DNA of 64,000 bases, taken from positions 2,384,501 through 2,448,500 of the forward strand of contig NZ_CP060713.1 of assembly GCF_014395785.1 (NCBI RefSeq), given 5' to 3'. This document shows positions 15,970 through 25,138 of the stretch, one piece after another. This stretch comes from Nocardioides mesophilus. Lineage in GTDB: Bacteria; Actinomycetota; Actinomycetes; Propionibacteriales; Nocardioidaceae. Each line of letters begins with the position of its first letter. The stretch's first letter is position 1. A program made the translations under genes and the position numbers. The notes under the pieces are model-generated. The model was not told the DNA's origin and did not search any database. It saw only the letters and a list, made by a program, of their open reading frames with translations.

Positions 15970-17705
15970 GCCTGACCGATCGCGACCACGCCTCGCCGCG
16001 GCCCGCCGCCGGCGCGGGCGGAGCGGCCTCCAACCCGACCCCGCCGCCGGCGCCCCCGGGGCTCGGCCCGGTCGCGCTGGCGCGCTGGGCGTGGCGACAG
16101 CTGACCTCGATGCGCACCGCGCTGGTGCTGCTGTTCCTGCTCGCGCTCGCGGCCGTCCCCGGCAGCGTCGTGCCCCAGGAGAACATCGACGCGATCGCGG
16201 TGAACGGCTGGCAGGCCGACCACCCCCGGCTCACCCCGATCTACGAGGCGCTCGGGCTGTTCTCGGTCTACGGCTCGGTCTGGTTCGCGGCGATCTACAT
16301 CCTGCTGATGATCTCGCTGGTCGGCTGCGTGGTGCCCCGGCTGCGGGTCTACTGGCGGGCGATGCGGGCGCGTCCTCCGCGGGCGCCGCGCAACCTCGCC
16401 CGGCTGCCGCAGTCGCGCACCTTCGAGCTCGACGGGGAGCCGGCGGCGGTGCTGGAGCGGGCGGTCTCGGTGCTACGCGGGCGCCGCTACCGGGTCGAGG
16501 TCGACGGTGACGCGGTGGCGGGGGAGCGCGGCTACCTGCGCGAGGCCGGCAACCTGCTGTTCCACTCCTCGGTGCTGCTGGTGCTGGTCGCGTTCGCCGC
16601 CGGGCAGCTGTTCGGCTACAAGGGCGGCGTCATCACCGTGGTCGGCCAGGGTTTCTCCAACTCGCTGACGCAGTACGACGACTTCGCGCCGGGATCGCTC
16701 TTCGACCCCCAGGACCTGACCCCGCTGAACCTGACCGTCGAGGACTTCGACGTCGACTTCCTGACCAGCGGCCCGCAGATGGGCCAGCCCCGGGACTTCC
16801 GGGCCAAGGTCCGCTACAGCGCGACGCCGGGTGCCCCGGAGAAGACCCAGGAGGTCGCGGTCAACCACCCGCTCACCCTCGACGGGGTCAGCGTGTTCCT
16901 GGTCGGCCACGGCTACGCACCGGTCGTCACGGTCAAGGACGGCAACGGCGACGTCGCCTTCTCCGGGCCGGCGGTGTTCCTGCCCCAGGACAGCTCGTTC
17001 GCCTCCTTCGGGGTGATCAAGGTGCCGGACGCCGCCCCCACCCAGCTCGGCTTCGAGGGGCTGTTCCTGCCGACCTACGGCTTCACGATGGCGCGCGGAC
17101 CGTTCTCCCAGTTCCCCGACGCCCTGGACCCGGTGCTCTCCCTGGTGCCCTACTCCGGCGACCTCGGCCTCGACGACGGCAAGCCCCAGTCGGTCTACCA
17201 GCTCGACAAGGACCGGTTGAAGCCGTTCAAGAGCAAGGACGCCTCCCGCGGGGCCGCGGCCCGGATCAAGCTCTCGCCGGGCGACGAGGTGCAGCTGCCC
17301 CAGGGCGCCGGCTCGATCCGCTTCGACGGGGTCCAGCGCTGGGTGAAGCTCCAGGTCAGCGACAGCCCCGGCAAGGGCTGGGCGCTGTTCGGGGTGATCC
17401 TCGGCATCCTCGGGCTGATGGGCTCGCTGTTCATCCGGCCGCGCCGGGCCTGGGTGCGGGTCCGGCCCGCCGGGCCGGCCGGTCCCGGCGGCTCCGGGCG
17501 GCGGCGTACCGTGGTGGAGCTGGCCGGCCTCGACCGCAGCTCGGGGGGCGACCTCGGCGACGAGATCGACGAGCTGGAGCGCCGCCTGCGCGGCGGAGCG
17601 GCCGGTGAGCATGCGCAGAGCCCTGGCGGCCCCGACGTCCCGGACGTGTCCGGCTCCGACGTACCGAACGACAACGACGCACCGAACCACGAGGAGAGAT
17701 CGTGA
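15966..17705 (+). CDS. resB: Cytochrome c biogenesis protein ResB (Ccs1)
   Basis: Membrane part of the system II haem delivery and ligation complex with CcsB. After a Pro-rich N-terminal tail, LARWAWRQLTSMRTALVLL begins the first transmembrane segment; NLLFHSSVLLVLVAFAAGQL lies near the middle and carries a conserved His. A large extracytoplasmic region follows (~residues 220-460, with NHPLTLDGVSVFLVGHGYAP), then a last transmembrane helix WALFGVILGILGLMGSLFI. The C-terminal ~90 residues are charged and Gly/Pro-rich. GTG 15966 follows the ccdA stop with overlap; the stop overlaps ccsB as GTGA. Length 579 aa. Confidence 0.93.
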   Translation: MSLTDRDHASPRPAAGAGGAASNPTPPPAPPGLGPVALARWAWRQLTSMRTALVLLFLLALAAVPGSVVPQENIDAIAVNGWQADHPRLTPIYEALGLFSVYGSVWFAAIYILLMISLVGCVVPRLRVYWRAMRARPPRAPRNLARLPQSRTFELDGEPAAVLERAVSVLRGRRYRVEVDGDAVAGERGYLREAGNLLFHSSVLLVLVAFAAGQLFGYKGGVITVVGQGFSNSLTQYDDFAPGSLFDPQDLTPLNLTVEDFDVDFLTSGPQMGQPRDFRAKVRYSATPGAPEKTQEVAVNHPLTLDGVSVFLVGHGYAPVVTVKDGNGDVAFSGPAVFLPQDSSFASFGVIKVPDAAPTQLGFEGLFLPTYGFTMARGPFSQFPDALDPVLSLVPYSGDLGLDDGKPQSVYQLDKDRLKPFKSKDASRGAAARIKLSPGDEVQLPQGAGSIRFDGVQRWVKLQVSDSPGKGWALFGVILGILGLMGSLFIRPRRAWVRVRPAGPAGPGGSGRRRTVVELAGLDRSSGGDLGDEIDELERRLRGGAAGEHAQSPGGPDVPDVSGSDVPNDNDAPNHEERS

Positions 17706-18709
17706 GCACCGCGGACTTCGCTGCCTTCTCCAACAACGCGATCATGTTCGCCTCGATCGTCTACACGCTGGCGTTCCTCGCCCACGTGATGGAGTGGTCG
17801 GCCACCCGGGCCGTCTCCCGCGCGGGCACGACGCGGGCGGCGGTGGCGGCGCCCGCCTCCGGGGCCGGCGGCAGCGCCTCCGGGACCACGCTGACGGCGA
17901 CCGCGGGCCCCGACGGGGAGGCCGACGAGGACGCCGAGCTGCGGATCGAGAAGTGGGGCCGGATCGGTGTCGCGCTCACGATCGTGGCGGTGCTGCTGCA
18001 CTTCGCGGCGCTGGTCTCCCGCGGCCTCGGCTCGGACCCGATCCGGGTGCCGTGGGGCAACATGTACGAGTTCACCCTGGCCGGCGCCTTCGGCGTCTCG
18101 CTGATGTACCTCGTGCTGGGCCGCCGCCACAACCTGCGCTGGATGGGGCTGCCGGTCACCGGCTTCGAGATCATCGTGCTGATGCTGGCGGTGCTGCTGC
18201 TCTACGTGCCCGCGGGGCCGCTGGTGCCGGCGCTGCACTCCTACTGGCTGGTGATCCACGTGATGGCCGCGGTGATCGCCTCCGGCGCCTTCGCGGTCGG
18301 CGCGATCGCCTCGCTGCTGTTCCTGGTCAAGGAGCGCTCGATCAACCGCGGCCGGCTGCGTCCCGGCGGCTACCTGGACCGGCTCCCCGACCTGCCGTCG
18401 CTGGACCGCGTCGCCTACCGGCTGCACGCCTTCGGCTTCCCGATCTGGACCTTCGCGGCCCTGGTGGCCGGCCCGGTGTGGGCCGAGTACGCCTGGGGCA
18501 GCTACTGGAACTGGGACCCCAAGGAGGTGTGGGCCTTCATCAGCTGGGTGGTCTATGCCGCCTACCTGCACGCCCGGGCGACCGCCGGCTGGCGCGGCCG
18601 CGCCGCCGCGGTGATCGCGCTGGTCGGGTTCGCCACGCTGCTGTTCAACTTCGTCGGGATCAACTTCTTCTTCGGCGGCGGCAGCATGCACTCCTACGCC
18701 GGCGGCTGA
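17702..18709 (+). CDS. ccsB: Cytochrome c biogenesis protein CcsB (ResC, CcsA family)
   Basis: Haem handling and cytochrome c synthetase subunit of system II. Multi-helix membrane protein with the family's Trp-rich haem motif WGSYWNWDPKEVWAFISW (residues ~262-279) and conserved histidines in the helices (VLLHFAALVSRG, LHSYWLVIHVMAAV, IWGNMYEFT-like PWGNMYEFTLAG). A cytoplasmic acidic linker (TAGPDGEADEDAEL) separates helix 1 from the rest. At 335 aa it is of usual length. It ends the TlpA-CcdA-ResB-CcsB operon. Together with haem from the hem genes it would mature c-type cytochromes of the bcc complex. Confidence 0.94.
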   Translation: MSTADFAAFSNNAIMFASIVYTLAFLAHVMEWSATRAVSRAGTTRAAVAAPASGAGGSASGTTLTATAGPDGEADEDAELRIEKWGRIGVALTIVAVLLHFAALVSRGLGSDPIRVPWGNMYEFTLAGAFGVSLMYLVLGRRHNLRWMGLPVTGFEIIVLMLAVLLLYVPAGPLVPALHSYWLVIHVMAAVIASGAFAVGAIASLLFLVKERSINRGRLRPGGYLDRLPDLPSLDRVAYRLHAFGFPIWTFAALVAGPVWAEYAWGSYWNWDPKEVWAFISWVVYAAYLHARATAGWRGRAAAVIALVGFATLLFNFVGINFFFGGGSMHSYAGG

Positions 18710-18752
18710 TCCCCGTTCCACCGGGCCCGCCGAAGCGCGGCCACGCCGGCGG

Positions 18753-18971
18753 CTAGTTGTCGGGCTGCTCGGGCTGCCCGTCGCGCTGCTGGCGACGTCT
18801 GCGGCGCTCGAGCTCGCGCAGGAAGTCGACGTCGTCGTCGGGGGCGACGACCGGACGCCGCGGAGGCTGCTGAGGTCGCGGCTGACGGACGCCTCGGCGT
18901 TTCTCCACCAGCCGGATCAGGAGATAGATGACGAGCGCGAGGACTGCGATCACGAGAACTGCCCTACCCAC
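18753..18971 (-). CDS. Small single-pass membrane protein, 72 aa
   Basis: Not assigned to a family. A GTG at 18971 starts VGRAVLVIAVLALVIYLLIR, one transmembrane helix with the N-terminus outside or very short, followed by a highly charged cytoplasmic tail rich in Arg, Pro and Gln (VEKRRGVRQPRP, DDDVDFLRELERRRRRQQR). The hydrophobic helix plus charged tail, and the -10 box TACCCT 6 nt before the start, support a real gene. It converges with ccsB (43 nt apart) and diverges from the DUF4229 gene. Confidence 0.6.
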   Translation of the reverse strand: MGRAVLVIAVLALVIYLLIRLVEKRRGVRQPRPQQPPRRPVVAPDDDVDFLRELERRRRRQQRDGQPEQPDN

Positions 18972-19022
18972 GGGTCCAGGGTATGCCTGGGCAGCAAGCC
19001 CCGGGTGACTACTCTGGAGCAC
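18972..19022. promoter_or_regulatory. Back-to-back leaderless promoters
   Basis: In the 51-nt gap between divergent genes, minus-strand TACCCT (18983-18978) lies 6 nt before GTG 18971, and plus-strand TACTCT (19010-19015) lies 7 nt before GTG 19023. The plus gene also has GGAG at 19016-19019. Confidence 0.45.
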
Positions 19023-19289
19023 GTGAAGGAGTTCGCGGTCTACACCCTCGCCCGGCTCGGCGTCTTCGTGGCGTCGTACGCCGTCGTGGCCGGCATCTAC
19101 CTGCTGGTCACCGGCGGCGAGCAGCTCCCGCTGCTCTGGCCGCTGCTGCTCGCGGCGGCGATCTCGGCCGTGGTCTCCTACCCGCTGCTGCGGATCCCGC
19201 GGGAGCGCTTCGCCGCCGTCGTGGACCGGCGCGCCCACCGGGCGTCGGAGTCCTTCGAGCGGGCCCGCTCGCGGGAAGACGTGGACTGA
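19023..19289 (+). CDS. DUF4229 domain membrane protein, 88 aa
   Basis: Small actinobacterial membrane protein of unknown role. It has two hydrophobic helices, LARLGVFVASYAVVAGIYLL and LLWPLLLAAAISAVVSYPLL, then the conserved cytoplasmic motif LRIPRERFAAVVDRRAHRA. The GTG at 19023 is preferred to an upstream in-frame GTG at 19005 because of the TACTCT box and GGAG directly before it. Its TGA is immediately followed by the ATG of the cysteine desulfhydrase gene, so the two are probably translationally coupled. DUF4229 genes are often seen near menaquinone genes in actinobacteria. Confidence 0.8.
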   Translation: MKEFAVYTLARLGVFVASYAVVAGIYLLVTGGEQLPLLWPLLLAAAISAVVSYPLLRIPRERFAAVVDRRAHRASESFERARSREDVD

Positions 19290-20414
19290 ATGGAGACCCG
19301 CCGCGAGGGCTGCTGCACGGTGGCGAGCCGGGACAGCAGCGCCGACCGGGCGTGGGTGAGCGAGGCGATCCGCCGGGTGGAGGCCGACGCCAACCGCTCG
19401 GCCGACACCCACCTGCACGTCTTCCCGCTGCCGGCCGACTGGGACGTCGACCTCTACCTCAAGGACGAGTCGGTGCACCCCACCGGCTCGTTGAAGCACC
19501 GGCTGGCCCGCTCGCTGTTCCTCTACGCGCTCGTCAACGGCTGGATCCACGAGGGCACCACGGTCACCGAGGCCTCCTCCGGCTCCACCGCGGTCTCGGA
19601 GGCCTACTTCGCCCGGCTGCTCGGGCTGCCGTTCGTCGCGGTGATGCCCGCCTCGACCTCGACGGAGAAGATCGGGCTGATCGAGTTCTACGGCGGCCGC
19701 TGCCAGCTGGTGGAGGACCCGGCGACGATGTACGACGAGGCCCGCCGGCTGGCACAGGAGTGCGGCGGCCACTACCTCGACCAGTTCACCTACGCCGAGC
19801 GGGCCACCGACTGGCGCGGCAACAACAACATCGCGGAGTCGATCTTCGAGCAGCTCTCGCTGGAGCGGCACCCGGTGCCCTCCTGGGTGGTCGTCGGCGC
19901 CGGCACCGGCGGCACGTCGGCCACCCTGGGACGGTTCGTCCGGTACCGCCGCCACGACACCCGGGTGTGCGTGGTGGACCCGGAGAACTCCGCGTTCTTC
20001 GAGGGCTGGGCCACCGGCGACCCCGGCTGCACCACCGAGGGCCGCTCGCGCATCGAGGGCATCGGCCGGCCCCGCGTGGAGCCGTCCTTCATCGCCTCGG
20101 TCGTCGACGAGATGATCTCGGTGCCCGACGCCGCCTCGATCGCGGCCGCCCGCTGGTGCAGCGCGGTGACCGGCCGGATGGTCGGCGGCTCCACCGGGAC
20201 CGCGCTGTGGGGGGCGCTGCGGCTGATCGCCGGGATGCGCCGCGACGGCCGCGCGGGCTCGGTGGTCACGCTGCTCTGCGACGGCGGCGAGCGCTACGGC
20301 CACACCTACTACGACGACGGGTGGCTGGCCGCCCAGGGCCTCGACATCGCGCCGTACCTGGCGACGCTGGAGAAGTTCGCGCAGTCCGGCGACTGGCACG
20401 AGCCCAGCAGCTGA
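19290..20414 (+). CDS. cds1: PLP-dependent cysteine desulfhydrase, Cds1-like
   Basis: Fold-type II PLP enzyme of the cysteine synthase / cystathionine beta-synthase superfamily. The Schiff-base lysine is in [19 protein letters not shown] (~residue 71). [18 protein letters not shown] binds substrate and phosphate, [19 protein letters not shown] follows, the [16 protein letters not shown]-like stretch [17 protein letters not shown] is characteristic, and [17 protein letters not shown] is the phosphate loop. It closely resembles my recollection of M. tuberculosis Rv3684 (Cds1), which degrades cysteine to H2S, pyruvate and ammonia. A cysteine synthase role is the alternative. It is coupled to the DUF4229 gene and lies beside menA, placing H2S production next to respiratory genes. 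Confidence 0.82.
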   Translation: METRREGCCTVASRDSSADRAWVSEAIRRVEADANRSADTHLHVFPLPADWDVDLYLKDESVHPTGSLKHRLARSLFLYALVNGWIHEGTTVTEASSGSTAVSEAYFARLLGLPFVAVMPASTSTEKIGLIEFYGGRCQLVEDPATMYDEARRLAQECGGHYLDQFTYAERATDWRGNNNIAESIFEQLSLERHPVPSWVVVGAGTGGTSATLGRFVRYRRHDTRVCVVDPENSAFFEGWATGDPGCTTEGRSRIEGIGRPRVEPSFIASVVDEMISVPDAASIAAARWCSAVTGRMVGGSTGTALWGALRLIAGMRRDGRAGSVVTLLCDGGERYGHTYYDDGWLAAQGLDIAPYLATLEKFAQSGDWHEPSS

Positions 20415-20441
20415 GCCCGCGGCCCCGGCAGCGCCGGCGGA

Positions 20442-21314
20442 TCAGGTGAGCAGCAGCCCCAGGAACATCCCGGCGGCGTAGAGCAGCTCGGCCATCCCGG
20501 TCCTGCCCAGCACCGGCACCAGCGCCGGGCCGCCGGCCCCGTCGAGCACGACCCGGGTGGCGGGCACCGCGGGAAGCAGGAACGCCATCCCGAGCAGCGC
20601 GCCCAGACCGGTCTCCAGCGCCACCCCGACCAGCAGGACCGCCGCGACCGCGACCAGGAAGGCGTACAGGTAGCGGGTCCGCTCCTCGCCCAGCACCACC
20701 GCCAGGGTGCGCTTGCCGGCGACACGGTCGGTGGGCACGTCACGCAGGTTGTTCACCACCAGGATGGCGCAGGCCAGCGCCCCGGTCCCGGCCGCGGCGT
20801 ACCACGCGGGCAGCGGCAGCGTGAGCGTCTGGACGTACGTCGTCCCGAGCACCGCGACCAGGCCGAAGAAGACGAACACCATGACCTCGCCCAGGGCGCG
20901 GTAGCCGTAGGGCGAGGAGCCGCCGGTGTAGAACCACGCCGCCGCCACCGACAGCGCGCCCACCAGCAGCAGCCACCACGACGTCGTCACCACCAGCACC
21001 AGGCCCGCCGCGCAGGCCACCGCGAACGCCGCGAACGCCGCCCGCTTCACCGCGGGCGGGGCCGCGACGCCGGAGCCGACCAGCCGCATCGGGCCGACCC
21101 GGTCGGCGTCGGTGCCGCGCACCCCGTCGGAGTAGTCGTTGGCGTAGTTGACCCCGACCTGCAGCGCCAGCGCGACGACCAGGGCCAGCAGCGCCTTCCA
21201 CCACACGACCGAGTCGAGGTAGGCAGCCACCGCGGTGCCGGCCAGGACGGGCGCCACCGCCGCCGGGAGCGTCCGGGGTCGGGCGCCGGCGAGCCACTGC
21301 TCAGGGGTTGCCAT
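20442..21314 (-). CDS. menA: 1,4-dihydroxy-2-naphthoate polyprenyltransferase
   Basis: Integral membrane UbiA-superfamily enzyme that prenylates and decarboxylates dihydroxynaphthoate to demethylmenaquinone. The first Asp-rich motif is NYANDYSDGVRGTD (residues ~57-70) and the second VNNLRDVPTDRVAGKRT (~187-203); about nine hydrophobic helices surround them. N-terminus WLAGARPRTLPAAVAPVLAG is diagnostic. At 290 aa it is of normal length. The polyprenyl diphosphate would come from the synthase at 51.5 kb, and the product goes to MenG. It diverges from menE with 35 nt between starts. Confidence 0.95.
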   Translation of the reverse strand: MATPEQWLAGARPRTLPAAVAPVLAGTAVAAYLDSVVWWKALLALVVALALQVGVNYANDYSDGVRGTDADRVGPMRLVGSGVAAPPAVKRAAFAAFAVACAAGLVLVVTTSWWLLLVGALSVAAAWFYTGGSSPYGYRALGEVMVFVFFGLVAVLGTTYVQTLTLPLPAWYAAAGTGALACAILVVNNLRDVPTDRVAGKRTLAVVLGEERTRYLYAFLVAVAAVLLVGVALETGLGALLGMAFLLPAVPATRVVLDGAGGPALVPVLGRTGMAELLYAAGMFLGLLLT

Positions 21315-21335
21315 GGGTGGTGATTGTGGCAGGCA

Positions 21336-21341
21336 TACGGT
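21336..21341 (+). promoter_or_regulatory. -10 box upstream of menE
   Basis: TACGGT ends 8 nt before the GTG at 21350; GGGG lies between and could serve as a weak ribosome site. Either a leaderless or very short leader transcript of menECD is plausible. Confidence 0.35.
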
Positions 21342-21349
21342 GGGGCCTC

Positions 21350-22423
21350 GTGAGCAGCCTCCGACCCCTGCGTGGCACCGCGGCCGAGCTGCTCGACCTG
21401 CTCCGGGCCTGGGACGCCGCAGCCGACGAGCCGGAGCCGCTGCTCGTGGAGACCTCGGGGTCCACCGGCGAGCCGAAGCGGGTGCTGCTGTCGCGCCGGG
21501 CGCTGCGGGCCTCGGCCGACGCCACGGCGGCCCGGCTCGGCGGCCCCGGGCAGTGGCTGCTCAACCTGCCGCCGACGTACGTCGCGGGCCTCCAGGTGCT
21601 GTTCCGCTCGCTGCGCTCCGGCACCGAGCCGGTGATCCAGGACGGGGACTTCGCCGCGGCGGCCGGCCGGCTGACCGGCGGTCGTCGCTACGTCTCGCTG
21701 GTGCCGACCCAGCTGCACCGGATGCTGCCCGGTGCCCCGAACGACAGCGGCGACAGCGACGGCGGCGACGGGAGCGCCGACCTCGAGGCGCTGCGCCGGT
21801 TCGACGCCGTCCTGGTCGGCGGCGCGCACGTGCCCGCCGAACTCCGTGCCCGGGCGGCCGCGGCCGGCGTCCGGGTGGTCGCCACCTACGGGATGAGCGA
21901 GACCTGCGGCGGCTGCGTCTACGACGGGGTGCCGCTCGACGCGGTGGCGGTGGCGATCCGCGGCGACGGCCGGATCCGGATCGGCGGACCGGTGCTGTTC
22001 GACGGGTACGCCGGCGCTCCCGACCTCACCGACGAGGTGCTCGCCGACGGCTGGTTCCTCACCCAGGACCTCGGGCGGATCGACGACGACGGCCGGCTGC
22101 AGGTGCTCGGCCGCGCCGACGACGTGGTGCTCTCCGGCGGCGTCAACGTCCCCGGGCCGGCGGTCGCGACCCGGCTGCGCGAGCACCCGGCGGTGCGCGC
22201 CGCGGAGGTGCTGGGGGTGCCGGACCCGGAGTGGGGCCGGCGCGTCGTCGCCGTGGTGGTCGGCGAGCTGACCCTCGACGACGCCCGCGACTGGGTGGCC
22301 GCCGAGCATCCGCGGTCCTGGGCCCCCCGGCAGCTGCTGCGCGTCGAGGACCTGCCGCTGCTGCCCAACGGCAAGACCGACCGGCTGCGGCTGGCGGAGC
22401 TGGCAGGGCGGCCCGATGCCTGA
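21350..22423 (+). CDS. menE: o-Succinylbenzoate--CoA ligase
   Basis: Adenylating enzyme converting o-succinylbenzoate to its CoA thioester. It is shorter (357 aa) than most ANL ligases, as usual for actinobacterial MenE. Motifs: VETSGSTGEPKRVLLSRRAL (A3, residues ~33-52), TYGMSETCGGCVYDG (A5), DGWFLTQDLGRIDDDGRLQV (A7), GRADDVVLSGGVNVPG (A8) and the catalytic lysine in LLPNGKTDRLRL (A10). An Asp/Gly/Ser-rich insert (NDSGDSDGGDGS) lies near the middle. GTG 21350 is preferred; an ATG at 21308 in frame would overlap the divergent menA start. It overlaps menC by 8 nt. Confidence 0.93.
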   Translation: MSSLRPLRGTAAELLDLLRAWDAAADEPEPLLVETSGSTGEPKRVLLSRRALRASADATAARLGGPGQWLLNLPPTYVAGLQVLFRSLRSGTEPVIQDGDFAAAAGRLTGGRRYVSLVPTQLHRMLPGAPNDSGDSDGGDGSADLEALRRFDAVLVGGAHVPAELRARAAAAGVRVVATYGMSETCGGCVYDGVPLDAVAVAIRGDGRIRIGGPVLFDGYAGAPDLTDEVLADGWFLTQDLGRIDDDGRLQVLGRADDVVLSGGVNVPGPAVATRLREHPAVRAAEVLGVPDPEWGRRVVAVVVGELTLDDARDWVAAEHPRSWAPRQLLRVEDLPLLPNGKTDRLRLAELAGRPDA

Positions 22424-23408
22424 GTCCCGGCCGCCCCGCGACTGGCACGTGTGGTCGGTGCCGATGCGCACCCGCTTCCGCGGCATCACGGTGCGCGAGG
22501 GGATGCTCGTGCGCGGGGAGGCGGGCTGGGGCGAGTTCAGCCCGTTCCTGGAGTACGACGCCCGGGTCGCCGCCCCGTGGCTGCGCGCCGCACGCGAGGC
22601 CGCCGACGAGGGCTGGCCGGCACCGTTGCGCGACAGCGTGCCGGTCAACGTGACCGTCCCCGCCGTCGGGCCGGAGCAGGCCGCGGCGATCGTGCGCGCC
22701 TCGGCCGGCTGCCGCACCGCGAAGGTCAAGGTGGCCGAGCCCGGCCAGACGCTGGCGCAGGAGCAGTCGCGCCTCGAGGCGGTCCGCGACGCGCTCGGCC
22801 CGGACGGCCGGATCCGCGTCGACGCCAACGGGCTCTGGTCGGTCGAGGAGGCGGTGCGCGCGGTGGCGCTGCTGGACCGGGCCGCCGGCGGCCTGGAGTA
22901 CGTCGAGCAGCCGGTCGCCTCGGTGGAGGACCTCGCCGTCGTACGTCGTCGGGTGCAGGTGCCGGTCGCCGCGGACGAGTCGATCCGGCGCGCCGAGGAC
23001 CCCTACCGGGTGCGGGACCTGGAGGCCGCCGACGTCGCGGTGCTCAAGGTGCAGCCGCTCGGCGGCGTCCGGGCCTGCCTGCGCATCGCGGAGGACATCG
23101 GGCTGCCGGTGGTGGTCTCGAGCGCCCTGGAGACCTCGGTCGGGATCGCGGCCGGGGTCGCGCTGGCGGCGGCGCTGCCGGAGCTGCCGTTCGCGTGCGG
23201 CCTGGCCACCGTGCAGCTGCTCACCGACGACGTCGCCGTCCGGCCGCTGCTGCCGGTCGACGGCGCGCTGCCGGTCGGGGCCCCGGCGGTGGACCCGGCG
23301 GCGCTGGCCCGGCTGGCGGCGGCCCCGGAGCGGCAGGCCCACTGGCGCGCCCGGCTGGCCGAGGTCGAGGCGCGCGCCTCCGCGATGGGGGAGGATCGGT
23401 CCTCGTGA
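22416..23408 (+). CDS. menC: o-Succinylbenzoate synthase
   Basis: Enolase-superfamily dehydratase forming o-succinylbenzoate from SHCHC, the MenH product. Catalytic lysines are in RTAKVKVAEPG (~residue 105) and VAVLKVQPLGG (~residue 211). Metal ligands fall in RIRVDANGLWS (Asp), LEYVEQPVAS (Glu) and PVAADESIRR (Asp). The capping N-terminus FRGITVREGMLVRGEAGWGE matches family. At 330 aa it is of normal length. It overlaps menE by 8 nt and menD by 4 nt (GTGA), so menE-menC-menD form one operon. Confidence 0.95.
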   Translation: MPESRPPRDWHVWSVPMRTRFRGITVREGMLVRGEAGWGEFSPFLEYDARVAAPWLRAAREAADEGWPAPLRDSVPVNVTVPAVGPEQAAAIVRASAGCRTAKVKVAEPGQTLAQEQSRLEAVRDALGPDGRIRVDANGLWSVEEAVRAVALLDRAAGGLEYVEQPVASVEDLAVVRRRVQVPVAADESIRRAEDPYRVRDLEAADVAVLKVQPLGGVRACLRIAEDIGLPVVVSSALETSVGIAAGVALAAALPELPFACGLATVQLLTDDVAVRPLLPVDGALPVGAPAVDPAALARLAAAPERQAHWRARLAEVEARASAMGEDRSS

Positions 23409-25138
23409 GCACTCCCGCGAACGCCGCGACGGCCTGGGCGAGCACGCTGGTCGACGAGCTGGTCCGCTGCGGCGTCCGGCACGCCGTGCTGTCACCGGGG
23501 TCCCGGTCGGCCGCGCTGGCGTTCGCGCTGCACGCCGCGCACGTCGAGGGCCGGCTCGCCCTGCACACCCGCGTCGACGAGAGGTCGGCCGGCTTCCTGG
23601 CGCTCGGGCTGGCCCGCACCTCGCGGACCCCCGTCCCGGTCGTCACCACCTCCGGCACCGCGGTCGCCAACCTGCTGCCCGCGGTGCTCGAGGCCTCGCA
23701 CGCGGGACTGGCGCTGCTGGTGCTCACCGCCGACCGGCCGGCCCGGCTGCGCGGCACCAACGCCAACCAGACCACCGACCAGGTCAAGCTCTTCGGCGGC
23801 GCGGTCCGGCTGTTCGCCGACGTCCCGGCCGCCCACCCGGGTCCGGGCGAGGCCCGCCAGCTCGCCGGGTGGCGGGCGCTGGCCGCCAAGGCCGCCTGGA
23901 CCGCCCGGGGCCGGCTCGGAGGCAGACCCGGCCCGGTGCACCTGAACCTGCAGTTCGAGGAGCCGCTCGCCCCCGGTGACGCCGACGGCTGGGACACCCC
24001 GACCGGGTCGCCGCGGCCGCACGGCGCGCCCTGGATGCTGCCCGGCGACCCGCCGCTGCCCTCGCCGGAGCCGATCGACCGGGAGCGCCGCACCGTCGTG
24101 GTCGCCGGGGACGACGCCGGACCTCCGGCCCGGATCCTCGCGGAGTCGGCCGGCTGGCCGCTGCTGGCGGAGCCGACCAGCGGCTCGCGCACCGGAGCCA
24201 ACGCGGTCCGGACCTACCGGCTGCTGCTCGCCGACGAGGAGCTGGCCGGCCGGATCGAGCGGGTGGTCGTCTTCGGGCACCCGACGCTCTCGCGGCCGGT
24301 GAGCCGGCTGCTCGCCCGCGACGACGTCGAGATCATCGCGGTGCAGGGCCACGCGGGCTGGTCCGACCCCGGGCACGCGGTGCACCGGGTGGTCACCGGC
24401 CTCGCCCTCGACGGCGCGGTGCCGACCTGGCGCGCCGACGCCCCGGAGCTGGACCCGCCGCACCCCGACGACTGGCTCCAGGAGTGGCTGCGCCGCGACG
24501 CCGACACCTCCCGCGCCCTCGACGCGCTGCTCGCCGCGCAGCCGGCGCTGGCGCCGCAGCAGGTCGCCGCCGCGGTGGCCGCCGCGCTGCCGCCGCAGGG
24601 GCTGCTGTTCGTCGGCGCCTCGAACCCGGTGCGCGACCTGGACCTGATGGTGCCGCGCTACCGCGTCGGCGACCGGCGGCTGGTGATCGGCAACCGCGGC
24701 CTGGCCGGCATCGACGGCTCGGTCTCCACCGCGATCGGTGCCGCACTCGGCCGGCCGAGCACCAGCCGCGCGTTCGCGCTGCTCGGCGACGTGACCTTCC
24801 TGCACGACTCCAACGGGCTGGTGCTCGGGCCGCAGGAGCCGCGGCCGGACCTGACCGTGGTGGTGGTCAACGACGACGGAGGGTCGATCTTCGCGTCGCT
24901 GGAGCCCGGCGCGCCGCCGTACGCCGACGCGTTCGAGCGGTTGTTCGGCACGCCGCACCACGTCGACCTGGCCAGCCTGTGCGCCGCGACCCGCACCCCC
25001 CACTGGCGGGTCGACACCCTCGCCGAGCTGCAGCACGCCCTGGCCAGCCCGGCGGGAGGCATCGAGGTCGTCGAGGCGGTCGTGGGCCGCGCGGGCCGCC
25101 GTGACCTGGACGCGCAGGTCCGGGCCCTGCTGTCCTGA
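23405..25138 (+). CDS. menD: 2-Succinyl-5-enolpyruvyl-6-hydroxy-3-cyclohexene-1-carboxylate synthase
   Basis: Thiamine-diphosphate enzyme joining isochorismate and 2-oxoglutarate. The ThDP-activating glutamate is in HTRVDERSAGFLALGLAR (~residue 56). VVTTSGTAVANLLPAVLEA and NANQTTDQVKLFGG are conserved substrate and FAD-fold-like regions. The C-terminal ThDP-binding part has FVGASNPVRDLDL, NRGLAGIDGSVSTAIG and ALLGDVTFLHDSNGL ... VVVNDDGGSIF (GDX~30N-type motif). At 577 aa it is of normal length. GTG 23405 overlaps the menC stop. Substrate isochorismate would come from MenF at 28-29 kb. Confidence 0.95.
   Translation: MSTPANAATAWASTLVDELVRCGVRHAVLSPGSRSAALAFALHAAHVEGRLALHTRVDERSAGFLALGLARTSRTPVPVVTTSGTAVANLLPAVLEASHAGLALLVLTADRPARLRGTNANQTTDQVKLFGGAVRLFADVPAAHPGPGEARQLAGWRALAAKAAWTARGRLGGRPGPVHLNLQFEEPLAPGDADGWDTPTGSPRPHGAPWMLPGDPPLPSPEPIDRERRTVVVAGDDAGPPARILAESAGWPLLAEPTSGSRTGANAVRTYRLLLADEELAGRIERVVVFGHPTLSRPVSRLLARDDVEIIAVQGHAGWSDPGHAVHRVVTGLALDGAVPTWRADAPELDPPHPDDWLQEWLRRDADTSRALDALLAAQPALAPQQVAAAVAAALPPQGLLFVGASNPVRDLDLMVPRYRVGDRRLVIGNRGLAGIDGSVSTAIGAALGRPSTSRAFALLGDVTFLHDSNGLVLGPQEPRPDLTVVVVNDDGGSIFASLEPGAPPYADAFERLFGTPHHVDLASLCAATRTPHWRVDTLAELQHALASPAGGIEVVEAVVGRAGRRDLDAQVRALLS

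Noticed and set aside
18700-18756. Direct 12-bp repeat acgccggcggct near the ccsB stop
   Set aside because: It is made of common GC-rich codons, occurs only twice, and has no mobile-element ends or target duplication.
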